From IMG/VR virus record IMGVR_UViG_3300036799_000147, positions 1-39,470 of that record: DNA of 39,470 nucleotides; one strand, given 5' to 3'. Source of the DNA: a virus. Made by a program: the position numbers and the translations under genes. This document shows, one piece after another, positions 12,265-20,958 of the stretch. Position 1 is the stretch's first letter. Each line of letters starts with the position of its first letter. Below the pieces are notes generated by a model that was given only the letters and a program-made list of their open reading frames with translations, did not search any database and was not told where the DNA came from.

Positions 12265-12510
12265 TTAGCGCGCTCTGCTGAGCGCCGTGATCCACGTCGT
12301 GACGACGCTCGACAGGATGGCGATCGCGGCCTGATCCTCGATGTTGGTCGAGTTGCCGATCAGGATCCAGAAACACCCGAGCGCGAAGAACACGGTCAAC
12401 CAGAAACCGGCGAACAGCCGCGCCAGCGTCAGCGTGATCTTGAGACCGCGGTACTCGAGGATGACCTCATGGTCGGGGTCTTTCTTCTGAGGCTCCTTTG
12501 GCCACGTCAT
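12265..12510 (-). CDS. Small membrane protein of the lysis module
   Basis: The 81-residue product has a charged N-terminus (MTWPKEPQKKDPDHEV), then two hydrophobic helices (TLARLFAGFWLTVFFALGCF, AAIAILSSVVTTWITAL) and a short basic end. It overlaps the upstream membrane gene by ATGA. Two helices with a short basic tail fit a holin or antiholin candidate. It is the last gene of the leftward late operon. Confidence 0.62.
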   Translation of the reverse strand: MTWPKEPQKKDPDHEVILEYRGLKITLTLARLFAGFWLTVFFALGCFWILIGNSTNIEDQAAIAILSSVVTTWITALSRAR

Positions 12511-12728
12511 AACACCCGCAGACCACTGATGACGTACAGGAACATCACCACCACCACGATGCCGCCGACGGCCAGCAGGATGCTCACGATGGGGCCTTCC
12601 CAGCGGGTGCCCAGCGCGGCTCGCTTGCGCTGGTAGCCGATCGACAACGTCACCTCCAGTCTGAAACTGGAGTGTGGATCGTCAGACTCAGAGGTATCCG
12701 GCTCGGAACCAGATCCAGACAGCGACAC
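12507..12728 (-). CDS. Small membrane protein with structured start region (holin candidate)
   Basis: The longest form starts at GTG 12728 (73 aa) with an acidic Ser-rich head, then IGYQRKRAALG and one membrane helix, IVSILLAVGGIVVVVMFLYV. A better ribosome site, CTGGAGGTG, precedes alternative starts GTG 12653 and TTG 12647, giving about 46-48 residues. That site lies in the 3' arm of a perfect hairpin (12654-12672). The choice of start and control by the hairpin recall dual-start holin genes. Confidence 0.58.
   Translation of the reverse strand: MSLSGSGSEPDTSESDDPHSSFRLEVTLSIGYQRKRAALGTRWEGPIVSILLAVGGIVVVVMFLYVISGLRVL
12654..12672 (-). promoter_or_regulatory. Hairpin covering a ribosome binding site
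   Basis: CTCCAGT and ACTGGAG pair perfectly around a five-base loop. In the leftward mRNA the 3' arm plus the next bases form ACTGGAGGTG, the only strong ribosome site for the short forms of the 12507 membrane protein. Closed hairpin would block it. Inferred from sequence only. Confidence 0.5.
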
Positions 12729-12774
12729 CGAGCAGCACCAGGACCATCAGCCAGAACAGCGCCCGCTCGAGCAA
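12688..12774 (-). CDS. Possible 28-residue membrane peptide
   Basis: TTG 12774 opens a frame ending ALFWLMVLVLLGVAVWIWF-RAGYL, one hydrophobic helix with a short charged head. It begins soon after the holin-like stop at 12779. The ribosome-like GAAGGG is too close to the TTG, and the frame overlaps the long form of the next gene by 41 bases. Its reality depends on that gene using a short start. Confidence 0.3.
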   Translation of the reverse strand: MLERALFWLMVLVLLGVAVWIWFRAGYL

Positions 12775-12778
12775 CCCT

Positions 12779-12940
12779 TCAGATCAGCCGTGCAACCGCC
12801 AGCGCGCCGATCAAGCCGAACACGACCGTCGCGGTATCTGGCACCACGCCGAGCACGCCCAGTACGGCGATCACCAGCACCAGGATGGCGATGATGGCGC
12901 CGATGGTGACCCACGCCGGGCCTGTCTGAGTCACGCGCAT
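12779..12940 (-). CDS. Holin-like two-helix membrane protein
   Basis: The 53-residue product has two hydrophobic segments (VTIGAIIAILVLVIAVLGVL and TATVVFGLIGALAVA) with a tight turn GVVPD, and almost no charge. ATG 12940 follows AAGGAGCTGACG, a strong ribosome site. It lies 19 bp after the GH25 endolysin, so holin is the best guess, with the neighbouring small membrane genes as antiholin or alternatives. Confidence 0.65.
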   Translation of the reverse strand: MRVTQTGPAWVTIGAIIAILVLVIAVLGVLGVVPDTATVVFGLIGALAVARLI

Positions 12941-12959
12941 CGTCAGCTCCTTCCTTCGC

Positions 12960-13622
12960 TCACGGCTTGTAGATGCTCTCGTCGCAGGCGCCAGGCACAC
13001 CGGGGATGCTGGCGCTGTCGGTGTTCTGCCAAAAGGTGATCTCGCTCCAGCCGGCGGGTACCTCAGGGGTGCTCGACTGGTAGGCCGCCAGCCACAGCTG
13101 GTTGCCGAAGGCGGCTGCAACCGACACGTCGTACAGACCGTGCGGCTGCAGAAACCACGGCCCGGAGTACAGCATCGGCATGATGCTGGTCCTGTCATGC
13201 ACCAGCGCTGCGAACGTGATCGCCCAGCTCGCCAGGTCGCCGCTGCCAGCTTCGAGATCGAGCACGAGCAAATCCCCAGGCTGATAGGGCACGTTGGCCA
13301 GGAACCAGTCGGCCTCAGCCTGCGGCGTGTGCGAGTCGGGTCGGGCGAAGTGGTACGTGCCGCGCACCAGGCCGTTGTCGTGGATGCGTTGCCAGTCCCG
13401 CTCGAAGTACGGATTCAGGTAGTTCGTGCTCTCGGTTGCCTTGACGAAGGCGAACTTGCAGCCTGAGTTCGCCACGGCGGCCCAATCGACGTTTGGCTGA
13501 TACGACGAGACGTCGGGCCCACGGTCGCCAGGACTGAGCGGCAGGATCGACGGTGGTGTCGGCGCAGGCGACGGCTGCGCTTCGGCCTGCTGCGGGTACA
13601 GCAGCGTGGGACTAAGCGTCAT
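12960..13622 (-). CDS. GH25 lysozyme endolysin
   Basis: A 220-residue protein with all GH25 landmarks: GPDVSSYQPNVDW, FAFVKATESTNYLNPYF, RGTYHFARP, LLVLDLEAG (carrying the catalytic Asp/Glu pair), QLWLAAYQSS and ITFWQNTDSASIPGV. The fold cleaves MurNAc-GlcNAc bonds of peptidoglycan. The first 30 residues are Pro-rich, with no convincing signal peptide, so it would need a holin to reach the wall. No wall-binding domain is fused, but the adjacent LGFP-like protein may supply one. ATG 13622 overlaps the upstream gene by 11 bases. Confidence 0.92.
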   Translation of the reverse strand: MTLSPTLLYPQQAEAQPSPAPTPPSILPLSPGDRGPDVSSYQPNVDWAAVANSGCKFAFVKATESTNYLNPYFERDWQRIHDNGLVRGTYHFARPDSHTPQAEADWFLANVPYQPGDLLVLDLEAGSGDLASWAITFAALVHDRTSIMPMLYSGPWFLQPHGLYDVSVAAAFGNQLWLAAYQSSTPEVPAGWSEITFWQNTDSASIPGVPGACDESIYKP

Positions 13623-13842
13623 CAGCCAGGCTGGCGCCGTCGGCGGCGTTCCAGACGATGACCCGCCCAGCAGAGAACCCCTGCTGCGTGCCGACCGGCG
13701 TCTCGATCTCGGGCGTCACCGGCAGGCCCAGATACACCCCCTCAGTGCGGAGCTCGCGCCAGTATTTGTAGATCGCGCTTTCGGTATTGCACGGCTGACC
13801 ACTCGCGGCCCACACTTGGTCGTCGATCCACGACCCACTCAT
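13612..13842 (-). CDS. LGFP-repeat-like protein
   Basis: The 76-residue product has ESAIYKYWRELRTEGVYLGL followed by PVTPEI, then QQGFSAGRVIVWNAADGA, which matches one LGFP repeat (x-LG-x-P-V...G..Q.F..G.I.W....GA). LGFP repeats occur in cell-wall-associated proteins of actinobacteria and relatives. ATG 13842 makes an ATGA overlap with the upstream gene and excludes the longer Arg-rich frame. It probably binds the cell envelope, as a partner of the endolysin or part of the tail tip. Confidence 0.65.
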   Translation of the reverse strand: MSGSWIDDQVWAASGQPCNTESAIYKYWRELRTEGVYLGLPVTPEIETPVGTQQGFSAGRVIVWNAADGASLADDA

Positions 13843-14048
13843 GCGGGTACCTCCGTTGCTTGCACTACACCATTGGTCGGCGCGGATTGATCCTCGAGAA
13901 CAAACACGCCGCGCTCCAGATTCAACCCGCGGCGTGTATCTGACGGGATACCGATCGCCTCGGCGACCACCTGACACACCAGATCAAGCTGCTGGTACAT
14001 CGTCCGAATCCTTTGCAGCGACGTCTCAGGAATCTGGACGTCGCTCAC
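13839..14048 (-). CDS. Hypothetical protein next to the tail fibre
   Basis: A 69-residue protein. The N-terminal half is helical (SLQRIRTMYQQLDLVCQVVAE) and the rest hydrophilic. It overlaps both the tail fibre and the LGFP-like gene by ATGA. Being translated with the fibre, it could be a fibre assembly factor, but no family is recognised. Confidence 0.6.
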   Translation of the reverse strand: MSDVQIPETSLQRIRTMYQQLDLVCQVVAEAIGIPSDTRRGLNLERGVFVLEDQSAPTNGVVQATEVPA

Positions 14049-15193
14049 GCCTTCGCCTCGAGCGCGTCCAGCCGCGTGTTGGTCTGGGCCACGAATTGCT
14101 TGAGCGCCTCAAAGACGATCGCCCCCACGCGCGAGTAATCCATGCCGACGGCCTTGCCATCGTCGTTGGTCTCCACGATGGCCGGTACGTGCGGCAGCCA
14201 GTGATCAGCCACAAAGCCGATCTGGCCCACATTGCCGTCCGTGTGGTCGTAGCTGACGCCGTGCAGGTCGTCGTTGAGCACGATCGCCAGCGGGTCGTCC
14301 AGCGGCAGGATGTTGGTCTTGAACTCGATCGAGCTCGCGCTGATCCAGGTATTCGAAAAGCCCTTGCCGAAGTTGGCCGGCGAGTTGGGGAGCTCGATGC
14401 CGTACGTCGCCGGGAAGACGCCCTGTGCGCCGAGCGAGCCCTGGATGACCACCGACGGATACAGGCTCAGGTAGCCCGGCGAGCCGGTGCGGGCGACGTA
14501 CACGTTGGAATCGCCGAACATGATCTGACCGTTGGCAGGCAGCGTCAGCGGCGTGGTCAGCTTGTCGCCGCTGACCGTGGCGGCGCCGATATTGCCGCCC
14601 TGGACCTGACCGGTGCCGATGTCCGCGCTGGTGATCGTGCCATTGGAGATGTTGCCGCTGGTGATCGTCTCGGCAGCGATGTTGCCGCCGCCGATCGTGC
14701 CTGGTGCGATGTTGCCGCCAGCGATCGTGCTCGCCGCGATGTCGCTGCCGGTGATCGTGCCGTTGGAAATGTTGGCGCTGGTGATCGTCTCGTTGCCGAT
14801 GTCGGTGCCAGTGATCGAACCGTCGGCGATCTTGGACGAGTTGACCGCCCCGTCGGTTAGCTGGGTTGTACCCACCGCGCCGTTGATGATGTTGGCGGTG
14901 CCCACCGCGCCAGCCGCTAGCTGCGCGTTGCCAACTGCTCCGGCTGCCAGTTTGGCCGTACTGACGGCCCCGTCAGCTAGCTGCGTCGTGCCGATCGAAC
15001 CCGGTGCGATCGCCGCCGCGGTGACCACACCCGGTGCGATGCGCGCCACGGGTAGCCCCAGACCAGCACCGTGGGTGTGGTTGTCATGCGCCAGTCCCAA
15101 CCCCTCGAGGTCTTCTTTCTTGAACGGGTCGGTCGGCGCGGTGGCGTACGGATACGGGTACACCGTGTGGTTGGTGGCGTTCTGTCGGCTCAT
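14045..15193 (-). CDS. Tail fibre/spike with GTI-type repeats and S74-like chaperone domain
   Basis: The 382-residue protein has an N-terminal linker (TVYPYPYATAPTDPF...). Residues about 55-215 hold short repeats of the type G(T/S)(I/V)...A(I/Q)(L/I), as in ITSANISNGTITGSD, expected to form a trimeric beta-helix. A beta-rich part follows, then a C-terminal S74-type chaperone domain beginning SIEFKTNILPL (with the Ser and Lys used in self-cleavage) and ending in a coiled coil. A ribosome site GGAGGTGATCC precedes it. It would bind host receptors. Confidence 0.83.
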   Translation of the reverse strand: MSRQNATNHTVYPYPYATAPTDPFKKEDLEGLGLAHDNHTHGAGLGLPVARIAPGVVTAAAIAPGSIGTTQLADGAVSTAKLAAGAVGNAQLAAGAVGTANIINGAVGTTQLTDGAVNSSKIADGSITGTDIGNETITSANISNGTITGSDIAASTIAGGNIAPGTIGGGNIAAETITSGNISNGTITSADIGTGQVQGGNIGAATVSGDKLTTPLTLPANGQIMFGDSNVYVARTGSPGYLSLYPSVVIQGSLGAQGVFPATYGIELPNSPANFGKGFSNTWISASSIEFKTNILPLDDPLAIVLNDDLHGVSYDHTDGNVGQIGFVADHWLPHVPAIVETNDDGKAVGMDYSRVGAIVFEALKQFVAQTNTRLDALEAKA

Positions 15194-15208
15194 GCGCGGA
15201 TCACCTCC

Positions 15209-17146
15209 TCAGGCCGTTTGGGGGCTCCACTGCACGGCCTTGACGTGCAAGCTACCCCGCCAGGTTCGGCCAATCTCATCGAACGATTGTGAGATCGCGT
15301 AGTCGGTGAACGACAGCTGCTGGATGCTCTCGTTGGGCAGCGTCACCGCGACCGCCCCGGCAGTGTCGACGGCCTGCTCAACCAGGTGCTGAATCTCCTG
15401 ACGGCCGATGCGCAGCGGCACGCCGTCGCGCCTGACCAGCCCGTCGGCGCACAGAATGTCGCACTCGAACTGCATGTAGCGGGCTGGCCGTAACGCGTGC
15501 CCGACGGCGAAGGCCGAGACTTGCGGGCTGGCCGTCGCCGCGGTGTTCTGCAGGTGCACGCGGAAGGCCGCCAGGACTGCCGCGGCGTCGGTCGGCATGG
15601 CGAACTCCTCGTAGATCTGCGAATCGAACACGTTCGGCAGCGTCGTCCAGGCTGCCAGCGTCGGATCCAGCTTGTAGTCGACGGTGACGAAGTCCTGGGC
15701 GTCCAGGAACGTGCCGGTGACCGCCAGGTGGCGCACGCTCTTGATTGAAGCGTGGTAGCCGCCGTGCCAGATCGGCAGGTCGACCCAGCCGTCGCCAACG
15801 TCGAACAGGTACGCCATGCACGCCGCCGGGTTGGGCACACACGGGTTGATCAGGTACGCCACGCTGCCGTCGCTGAGGCCCATCCACGTCTGGGTGTGGC
15901 CAGATGGTGCGTCGATCGAGCTCTCGAACAGCGCCTGGATGACCACGTTCGGCAGGCCGTGGCTCAGGCTGCCGTGCCACACGTCGACACGCGCTGAGCC
16001 CTGCGCCGCGGCCGCGAAGGCACTCGCCTGGGTCGCCGCCACGAAGCCACCGAACTTCATCAGGTACGCAATCTGGGTGTCCGGGTTATACAGACCGGCC
16101 AGCGCGAACATGTCGCCCACACCGCAGAACGCCGTCACCTGGCCGCGCACCGGCCCGTCGTTGGTCATCAGCTTCTCGGGTCCGACCTCCTCGAGCGACA
16201 GGTCGGCATTCAGACGGAAAAAGACCTTGCCGTAGCTGACGTACAGACCATTTTCGAACTGCCCCGCCCAGCGCCCGTTATCGACGCGCTTGGCGAATTT
16301 GAGAAACGGGAACAGCGAGTGGTCGTCGCCGGCCTGGTCGAGCGTGTACAGGCCGTCGGTCTTGGCGATGACCATCGTGCCCGCGGCGGTCTGCAGCAGG
16401 TTGGTGATCGGCGCGCTCTTGTCGCCGGCTCTGAAGATCAGGTTGGTGTAGTTGGCCTCGTTGGTCGGGTCAGCGTTGGTGTCGCACTTGCGCATGCGGT
16501 TGATGTCGTCGGCCCACCAGAACTCGCGCCCGAGGGCGATAAACGCCAGCGCGGTGAATGTCGCAAACGCGGTGTACGCGGAACCGTTAGACGTCCACTG
16601 CGCCACCCCCGAAGACAGCGCAAAGAACGCGCGCTGCACGCCGTCGAAGTTGGACGTGAACACCGTCACGTTCAAGATGACGATGCTGGCGCCGAAGTCC
16701 TTGACGACCGACCAGGTATTGACGCCGACTGCCTTCTGCAGCACGTAGCGGCCGGCCGCGGCGTATAAGCGGCCACCAAGCTCGAAGAATGTGCGGATGC
16801 CCTGCACCGCGTCGGTGGTGCCTGGAATGACGCTCGAGACCTGCGGGCCCTTGCACCACGGCCAGACGCTCAAGTCGACGCCCATCGCCTGGGCGTAGCG
16901 ATAGTCCTGCCACTTGTCCTGCAGGCGCATGCCCATGCCCAGCGCCAGGCTCTCGTACGGCTCCTGGCGGTCACTCTGCGGGCTGGTGCCGCCGTAGCTG
17001 AAGTCTGGCGGTGCGACCTGGGCGATGTCCTGGGTTTTGGACGACACGAGCTGCGGCGCGCCGGGCTTGGCCTGGCCCAGCAGCAGGCCGGTCTTGTTGA
17101 TCAGCATGTGGTACGGCCACGGCTCGCGGCGCGTATAGACCGACAT
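15209..17146 (-). CDS. Tail nozzle / tail tubular protein B-like structural protein
   Basis: The 645-residue product is rich in short beta strands with repeated blade-like motifs (GGRLYAAAGRYVLQKA, GREFWWADDINRMRKCD, TDGLYTLDQAGDD, GLYVSYGKVFFRL), resembling a beta-propeller. In podoviruses the distal tail nozzle has such a propeller. It directly follows a connector candidate (starts in its stop, 17146) and precedes the fibre, which fits a nozzle or fibre-attachment role. Similarity is inferred from layout only. Confidence 0.6.
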   Translation of the reverse strand: MSVYTRREPWPYHMLINKTGLLLGQAKPGAPQLVSSKTQDIAQVAPPDFSYGGTSPQSDRQEPYESLALGMGMRLQDKWQDYRYAQAMGVDLSVWPWCKGPQVSSVIPGTTDAVQGIRTFFELGGRLYAAAGRYVLQKAVGVNTWSVVKDFGASIVILNVTVFTSNFDGVQRAFFALSSGVAQWTSNGSAYTAFATFTALAFIALGREFWWADDINRMRKCDTNADPTNEANYTNLIFRAGDKSAPITNLLQTAAGTMVIAKTDGLYTLDQAGDDHSLFPFLKFAKRVDNGRWAGQFENGLYVSYGKVFFRLNADLSLEEVGPEKLMTNDGPVRGQVTAFCGVGDMFALAGLYNPDTQIAYLMKFGGFVAATQASAFAAAAQGSARVDVWHGSLSHGLPNVVIQALFESSIDAPSGHTQTWMGLSDGSVAYLINPCVPNPAACMAYLFDVGDGWVDLPIWHGGYHASIKSVRHLAVTGTFLDAQDFVTVDYKLDPTLAAWTTLPNVFDSQIYEEFAMPTDAAAVLAAFRVHLQNTAATASPQVSAFAVGHALRPARYMQFECDILCADGLVRRDGVPLRIGRQEIQHLVEQAVDTAGAVAVTLPNESIQQLSFTDYAISQSFDEIGRTWRGSLHVKAVQWSPQTA

Positions 17147-18168
17147 CAGACGCTGAGCACCATCGGACCGAACACCCGTTTGCGCTTGAGCGTGCGCGCC
17201 GGCAGCGGCTCAGAGAAGTGCTTGCGGCACTGATCCGAGAACCACGCCGCGGCGGTCTGCTGGTCGCGGATCAGGCGCTGGTTGGCCATCGGCTCGAGCA
17301 AATGTCCGAAGCGCCGCCAGGCGATCGTCAGCGCCGAGCTGGTCAGCCACTCACGCTCGACCGGTGACTCGTCGTCTTCCAGGCTCAGGCCGCTCTGCTC
17401 ACCATACTCACCACCGGCTGGGCGGCAGTGGTCATACGCGCGCTTGAGGCAGCGCAGATAGATCAGTTCGCCGTCGACGAAACTGCGCGTCCAGGTGTTC
17501 AGAAAGAACTCGCCGCCGTCGCGTTCAACCTGGCCCTGCACGATGCGCTCGAACGGGTCGACCTCGTTGCGGTCCTCGAACGGCGCCAGATAACCGACCT
17601 GCAACACATCGGTGGTGTCCTGCAGCCAGGGTGAGACAACTTCGAGCGTGTGCCGCGTCGCGTTGGCGGTCGGGATACACGCCACCTCGACCACCAGCCA
17701 GCACTGTTTCAGGCCGTCGTTGATCAGTCGATGCGTGGTTGGCACATCAAACGGCCCGCCGATTTCGAACCGCTCGCCGATGCCGTCCACGCCCAGCCCT
17801 TCCAGATCCTGGTACAGGTACGCCTCGAGGTCGAAGTAGGTGTAGTTCTCCAGGAACTCGTACGTGTTGCCGGAGATGAGCGACCACAGCGGCGTGATCC
17901 ATGGCAGGTCCGGTGTGACCGTGCCAGTGCTGGGGTCGTAGTCCATCACGTAGCGGTACTTGTCGAGCTCCTGGACCACCGTCGGCCGATACAGCGGCCG
18001 ATCCAGCAGACTGGTGCGGATGGCCATGCCCGAGGTAATCGGGTACTGCGAGCACACCAGCTTTGTGGTCGTCGAGCCGTCCGTGGCGCGCACCACATAG
18101 CTCTCGGGGCCAATGAATGGCCCGGCTTCGACCGAAAAGCTCGAACGGTACTCCAGCAAGCTGGGCAT
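17146..18168 (-). CDS. Candidate head-to-tail adaptor / tail tubular protein
   Basis: A 340-residue mixed alpha/beta protein (LLEYRSSFSVEAGPFIGP..., PWITPLWSLISGNTYEF, EREWLTSSALTIAWRRFGHLL). It abuts the nozzle candidate, with overlapping stop and start, and lies downstream of capsid genes, the usual place of the podovirus adaptor/tail tubular A genes. No signature motif is recognised, so the assignment rests on position and size. Confidence 0.48.
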   Translation of the reverse strand: MPSLLEYRSSFSVEAGPFIGPESYVVRATDGSTTTKLVCSQYPITSGMAIRTSLLDRPLYRPTVVQELDKYRYVMDYDPSTGTVTPDLPWITPLWSLISGNTYEFLENYTYFDLEAYLYQDLEGLGVDGIGERFEIGGPFDVPTTHRLINDGLKQCWLVVEVACIPTANATRHTLEVVSPWLQDTTDVLQVGYLAPFEDRNEVDPFERIVQGQVERDGGEFFLNTWTRSFVDGELIYLRCLKRAYDHCRPAGGEYGEQSGLSLEDDESPVEREWLTSSALTIAWRRFGHLLEPMANQRLIRDQQTAAAWFSDQCRKHFSEPLPARTLKRKRVFGPMVLSV

Positions 18169-18461
18169 CAGATCTGGAATCCACCAACTCGCGCTACGAA
18201 CGTCCTGAAGTCGTACGCCGGCGTCTGCTCGGCCTCGCCGTAGAAGACACTTGCCAGTTTGCCCATGTCACCTGAGGCGCTCTTGAGCAGCGGCACGTCA
18301 GTTGTCGCGTCGTAGCCGAGAGCCACCAGATCCGCTTCGGTCAGCGTGAGCAAGTAATTGTTCAGGTTGGTCGCGTTGCGCGTCCACGTCTGGATCTGCT
18401 GCGACAACTGCCCAATCTGCATGTCCAGGGTTGCTTTGGTAGTGATGTTGCCGACGCTCAT
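18168..18461 (-). CDS. Small virion-region protein
   Basis: The 97-residue protein has an N-terminal coiled-coil-like helix ([19 protein letters not shown]), then [19 protein letters not shown] and a C-terminal [16 protein letters not shown] 18461 overlaps the upstream fibre stop by ATGA, which rules out the longer frame to 18587. Probably structural; the family is unknown. Confidence 0.62.
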   Translation of the reverse strand: MSVGNITTKATLDMQIGQLSQQIQTWTRNATNLNNYLLTLTEADLVALGYDATTDVPLLKSASGDMGKLASVFYGEAEQTPAYDFRTFVARVGGFQI

Positions 18462-20146
18462 GCTGCACGCTCCTTCAGCAAGTATCTGACTGCTTCCCAC
18501 AGGAAGGGGATGACGCTGGTGTAGTACATGGCTGACGGCTCTCCGTCGGCATCCACGGAGACTGCCTCCGGCACTCTGGCGTGCCACTTGTCTGCGCTGA
18601 ACCCGTATTCCCAGCGGTGGTCCGGGTCGTCCTTGCGCTGGTAGTGCAGACCGCGCAGGCTGTCATCCAGCAACACGTCCTGCCAGCAGCCGGGATCGAT
18701 GACGGTGATGTGGTCCTTGACCTTCTCGTGTGACGTCTGGGTGTAGCCGCCAGGGGCGTTGACCGTCCAACTGGCACCAATCACCGCGCCGCCAGGTTCA
18801 CTCCACGTCTGCCCGTTGGTGGCGAAGCGAATCCCGGGCACGTTCAAGGTGTGGGTGAAAGCGAACCAACTGCCGTTCCATGTGATGTTGATGCCGCCGT
18901 TGTTCGCAAAGTAGATCGTGCCGCTGTAGAGCGTCAGATTGCCTGGATACGCGAAAAGAGCGATGCCGGTGGCATAGCCCATTGAATTGATCTGGAGGTT
19001 GACCCAGGTATCAAGGCGGATGTCATTGTCGCTGGCACCCGCGTAAATCTTGGTATTGACGTCTCCCCACATCAGATTCTGACCGCGTGGCATGACGAGG
19101 CTGCCAGTGAGAGAGGCGCTTCCAGCGACCGAGAGCGTTCCGGTGTTGACCGGAGCGTAGGTGCTGCTCGCGCCCCAAAAGAAATGCGTCCCGCCGGCTC
19201 CGGCCAGATAGAGGTTGTTGCCGCCGGAACTTGCGACGGCGTGGCCTGTGTCCCCCAGGTAGAGCGTGGCAGCGCTGATCATCAATGGTGAGACGGCAAG
19301 CTGATACTGGGTACCGTCGAAGTACAGATAGTGGTTGCCATCAGTGCCAAAGAACAGGGCACCGCTGCTCGCACCGCGCGATGCGTAGGTATCGCCAGCT
19401 TTGAGCGTGCCCGCGACATTCAGGTTGCCGGGGCCTGCCAGCGAGCCGCCGACCAGCGGCAGATACAGCGCCGCCGCCTGAGCAGGCGTCTGGTACAGCG
19501 CGTCGGCCTGGGCCTGGGTAAACGGCGTGATCCACTGGGTGTTGTAGTTGGTTGCGTCGATCTTGCTCAGGACTTGCCCAGCCGTACCCCCAGCCGCCAC
19601 GCCAGGACCGGTCGCGCCGGTAGCGCCAGGAGCTCCAGCGGTGCCCGGGTTGCCCTGCGGGCCTGTCGCACCGGTCGAGCCTGGTGGCCCGGGGACGGTA
19701 CTGGCCGCGCCAGTGGCACCGGTCGCGCCGGTGTCGCCTTTTGGGCCCTGTGAGCCAGTCGCACCGGGTGGCCCGGGTACCGTCGAATCGGCCCCCGCAG
19801 CGCCCGTGGCACCCGGTGCGCCGGCGGGACCCTGTGGGCCCGGCACGGTCGAGGCAGCGCCCGTGGCGCCTGCTGGACCCACTGCGCCTGTGGCTCCGGG
19901 AGGTCCCGTGGGACCAGGCACGGTCGAGTCGGCGCCGGGCGCGCCCTGCGGGCCCTGTGGCCCAGACGGCCCAGTCGGACCGACGGGACCTTCCCAGGCC
20001 GGCGGCGTGCTGCCAGCCAGCGGCGGTGCAGGCACCCACTCGATTGGCTCGAGCGGCGGCGCGGGTACCTGGCCGGGCTTGAGCAGCGGCGGCGCCGGCG
20101 CCTGGCCGACCTGGTTGACCGGCTCGAGCCGCGGGTTCTCGGTCAT
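18458..20146 (-). CDS. Collagen-like tail fibre with S74-type chaperone domain
   Basis: In this 562-residue protein, residues 1-50 are Pro-rich. Residues about 52-182 form a collagen-like Gly-X-Y region ([17 protein letters not shown]...) interrupted several times by the same STVPGP block, probably giving kinks. Residues 183-440 are a beta-rich receptor-binding part. The C-terminus ([14 protein letters not shown], then [16 protein letters not shown]) is an S74-like intramolecular chaperone with a Ser...Lys pair, which would trimerise and be cut off. ATG 20146 overlaps the upstream stop (ATGA). Confidence 0.88.
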   Translation of the reverse strand: MTENPRLEPVNQVGQAPAPPLLKPGQVPAPPLEPIEWVPAPPLAGSTPPAWEGPVGPTGPSGPQGPQGAPGADSTVPGPTGPPGATGAVGPAGATGAASTVPGPQGPAGAPGATGAAGADSTVPGPPGATGSQGPKGDTGATGATGAASTVPGPPGSTGATGPQGNPGTAGAPGATGATGPGVAAGGTAGQVLSKIDATNYNTQWITPFTQAQADALYQTPAQAAALYLPLVGGSLAGPGNLNVAGTLKAGDTYASRGASSGALFFGTDGNHYLYFDGTQYQLAVSPLMISAATLYLGDTGHAVASSGGNNLYLAGAGGTHFFWGASSTYAPVNTGTLSVAGSASLTGSLVMPRGQNLMWGDVNTKIYAGASDNDIRLDTWVNLQINSMGYATGIALFAYPGNLTLYSGTIYFANNGGINITWNGSWFAFTHTLNVPGIRFATNGQTWSEPGGAVIGASWTVNAPGGYTQTSHEKVKDHITVIDPGCWQDVLLDDSLRGLHYQRKDDPDHRWEYGFSADKWHARVPEAVSVDADGEPSAMYYTSVIPFLWEAVRYLLKERAA

Positions 20147-20334
20147 GCGGGTGGCTGGGTCTGCACCTTCGCCTCGAGCGCTGCCACGCGGGCTACCAGC
20201 GCCAACCAATCCTCCGGCAGCACCAGCGTCGCGCGCGTACCGTCGTCCAGGCAGCAGCTATACGTGACGTGGCCGGTGTAGATCCAGTTGCCGTCGACAT
20301 GGCGATTGGCGAACGTAGTCCGCGTGTCTGTCAC
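20143..20334 (-). CDS. Hypothetical protein of the tail-fibre cluster
   Basis: A 63-residue protein, beta-rich at the N-terminus ([25 protein letters not shown]) and ending in a short helix [15 protein letters not shown]. It overlaps both neighbours by four bases. It might be a fibre base or adaptor. Unrecognised. Confidence 0.6.
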   Translation of the reverse strand: MTDTRTTFANRHVDGNWIYTGHVTYSCCLDDGTRATLVLPEDWLALVARVAALEAKVQTQPPA

Positions 20335-20777
20335 GCCGACTCCAGCGTCACGTCGATCACCTTGCGACCGCGCTTTTTGATCACGATCGGCACGTGGATG
20401 CCGTCCTGCGCCTGGCGGTTGTCGCGGGTGTGCACCGCGTCACTGACCTGCTGATATACGCGCGCGTAGTCCGCCTCCGACTCCAGTCCAACCAGCGTCA
20501 TCGCCGCGTCACGCGGCATGCCCAGCCAGGTCTCGGCGTCGACGACGTCCGGCGTGTTGGCGTCGCCGACGCGCATACCGTCCAAGCAGAACCCGTCGCG
20601 CTCGACGCGCACGATCTGCTCACGGCTGAGCAGGCTGACCGCCAGCTCGACCTGCTCCTGGTTCTGGCAGTAGCGCTTGCCCTGGTCGATCAGACTGATG
20701 CGGTAGAAGCCCGGACCAAAGGTGCACTCGGCGCGGTGCGCCGTCGCAACCAGCAGCTGAGGCTCAGGTCGCGCCAA
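20331..20777 (-). CDS. Hypothetical protein
   Basis: The product is 148 residues, mixed alpha/beta (GPGFYRISLIDQGKRY, QVELAVSLLSREQIVRVERDG, DYARVYQQVSDAVHTRD). It lies in the virion region and overlaps both neighbours. No family is recognised; a minor structural or assembly role is likely from position. Confidence 0.6.
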   Translation of the reverse strand: MARPEPQLLVATAHRAECTFGPGFYRISLIDQGKRYCQNQEQVELAVSLLSREQIVRVERDGFCLDGMRVGDANTPDVVDAETWLGMPRDAAMTLVGLESEADYARVYQQVSDAVHTRDNRQAQDGIHVPIVIKKRGRKVIDVTLESA

Positions 20778-20958
20778 GGACCGCAGCCTCGACCGCTCGC
20801 GCCGCCGTCACCCAGGCATCGCGATACTTCGATTCCAGCGCGTCCCAGCCAGGCAGATCGTCGCGGGTGGCCAGGCTCTTGCCGCCGGTCTGCATGCTGT
20901 ACGCCTCGTACGCCGCGCGCGCCAGGTGTTCGTCAGCTTGTTGGCTCGGGCCCGCCAT
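20764..20958 (-). CDS. Hypothetical small protein
   Basis: The product begins MAGPSQQADEHLARAAYEAY and is mostly helical (64 residues from ATG 20958), with ALESKYRDAWVTAARAVEAAV near the end. A longer start at 20973 is possible but overlaps the acidic gene more. The stop overlaps the next start by 14 bases. Confidence 0.6.
   Translation of the reverse strand: MAGPSQQADEHLARAAYEAYSMQTGGKSLATRDDLPGWDALESKYRDAWVTAARAVEAAVLGAT

Noticed and set aside
13843-13977. Longer start of the LGFP-like gene
   Set aside because: The extension is Arg/Ser-rich and overlaps the 13839-14048 gene. ATG 13842 shows ATGA coupling.
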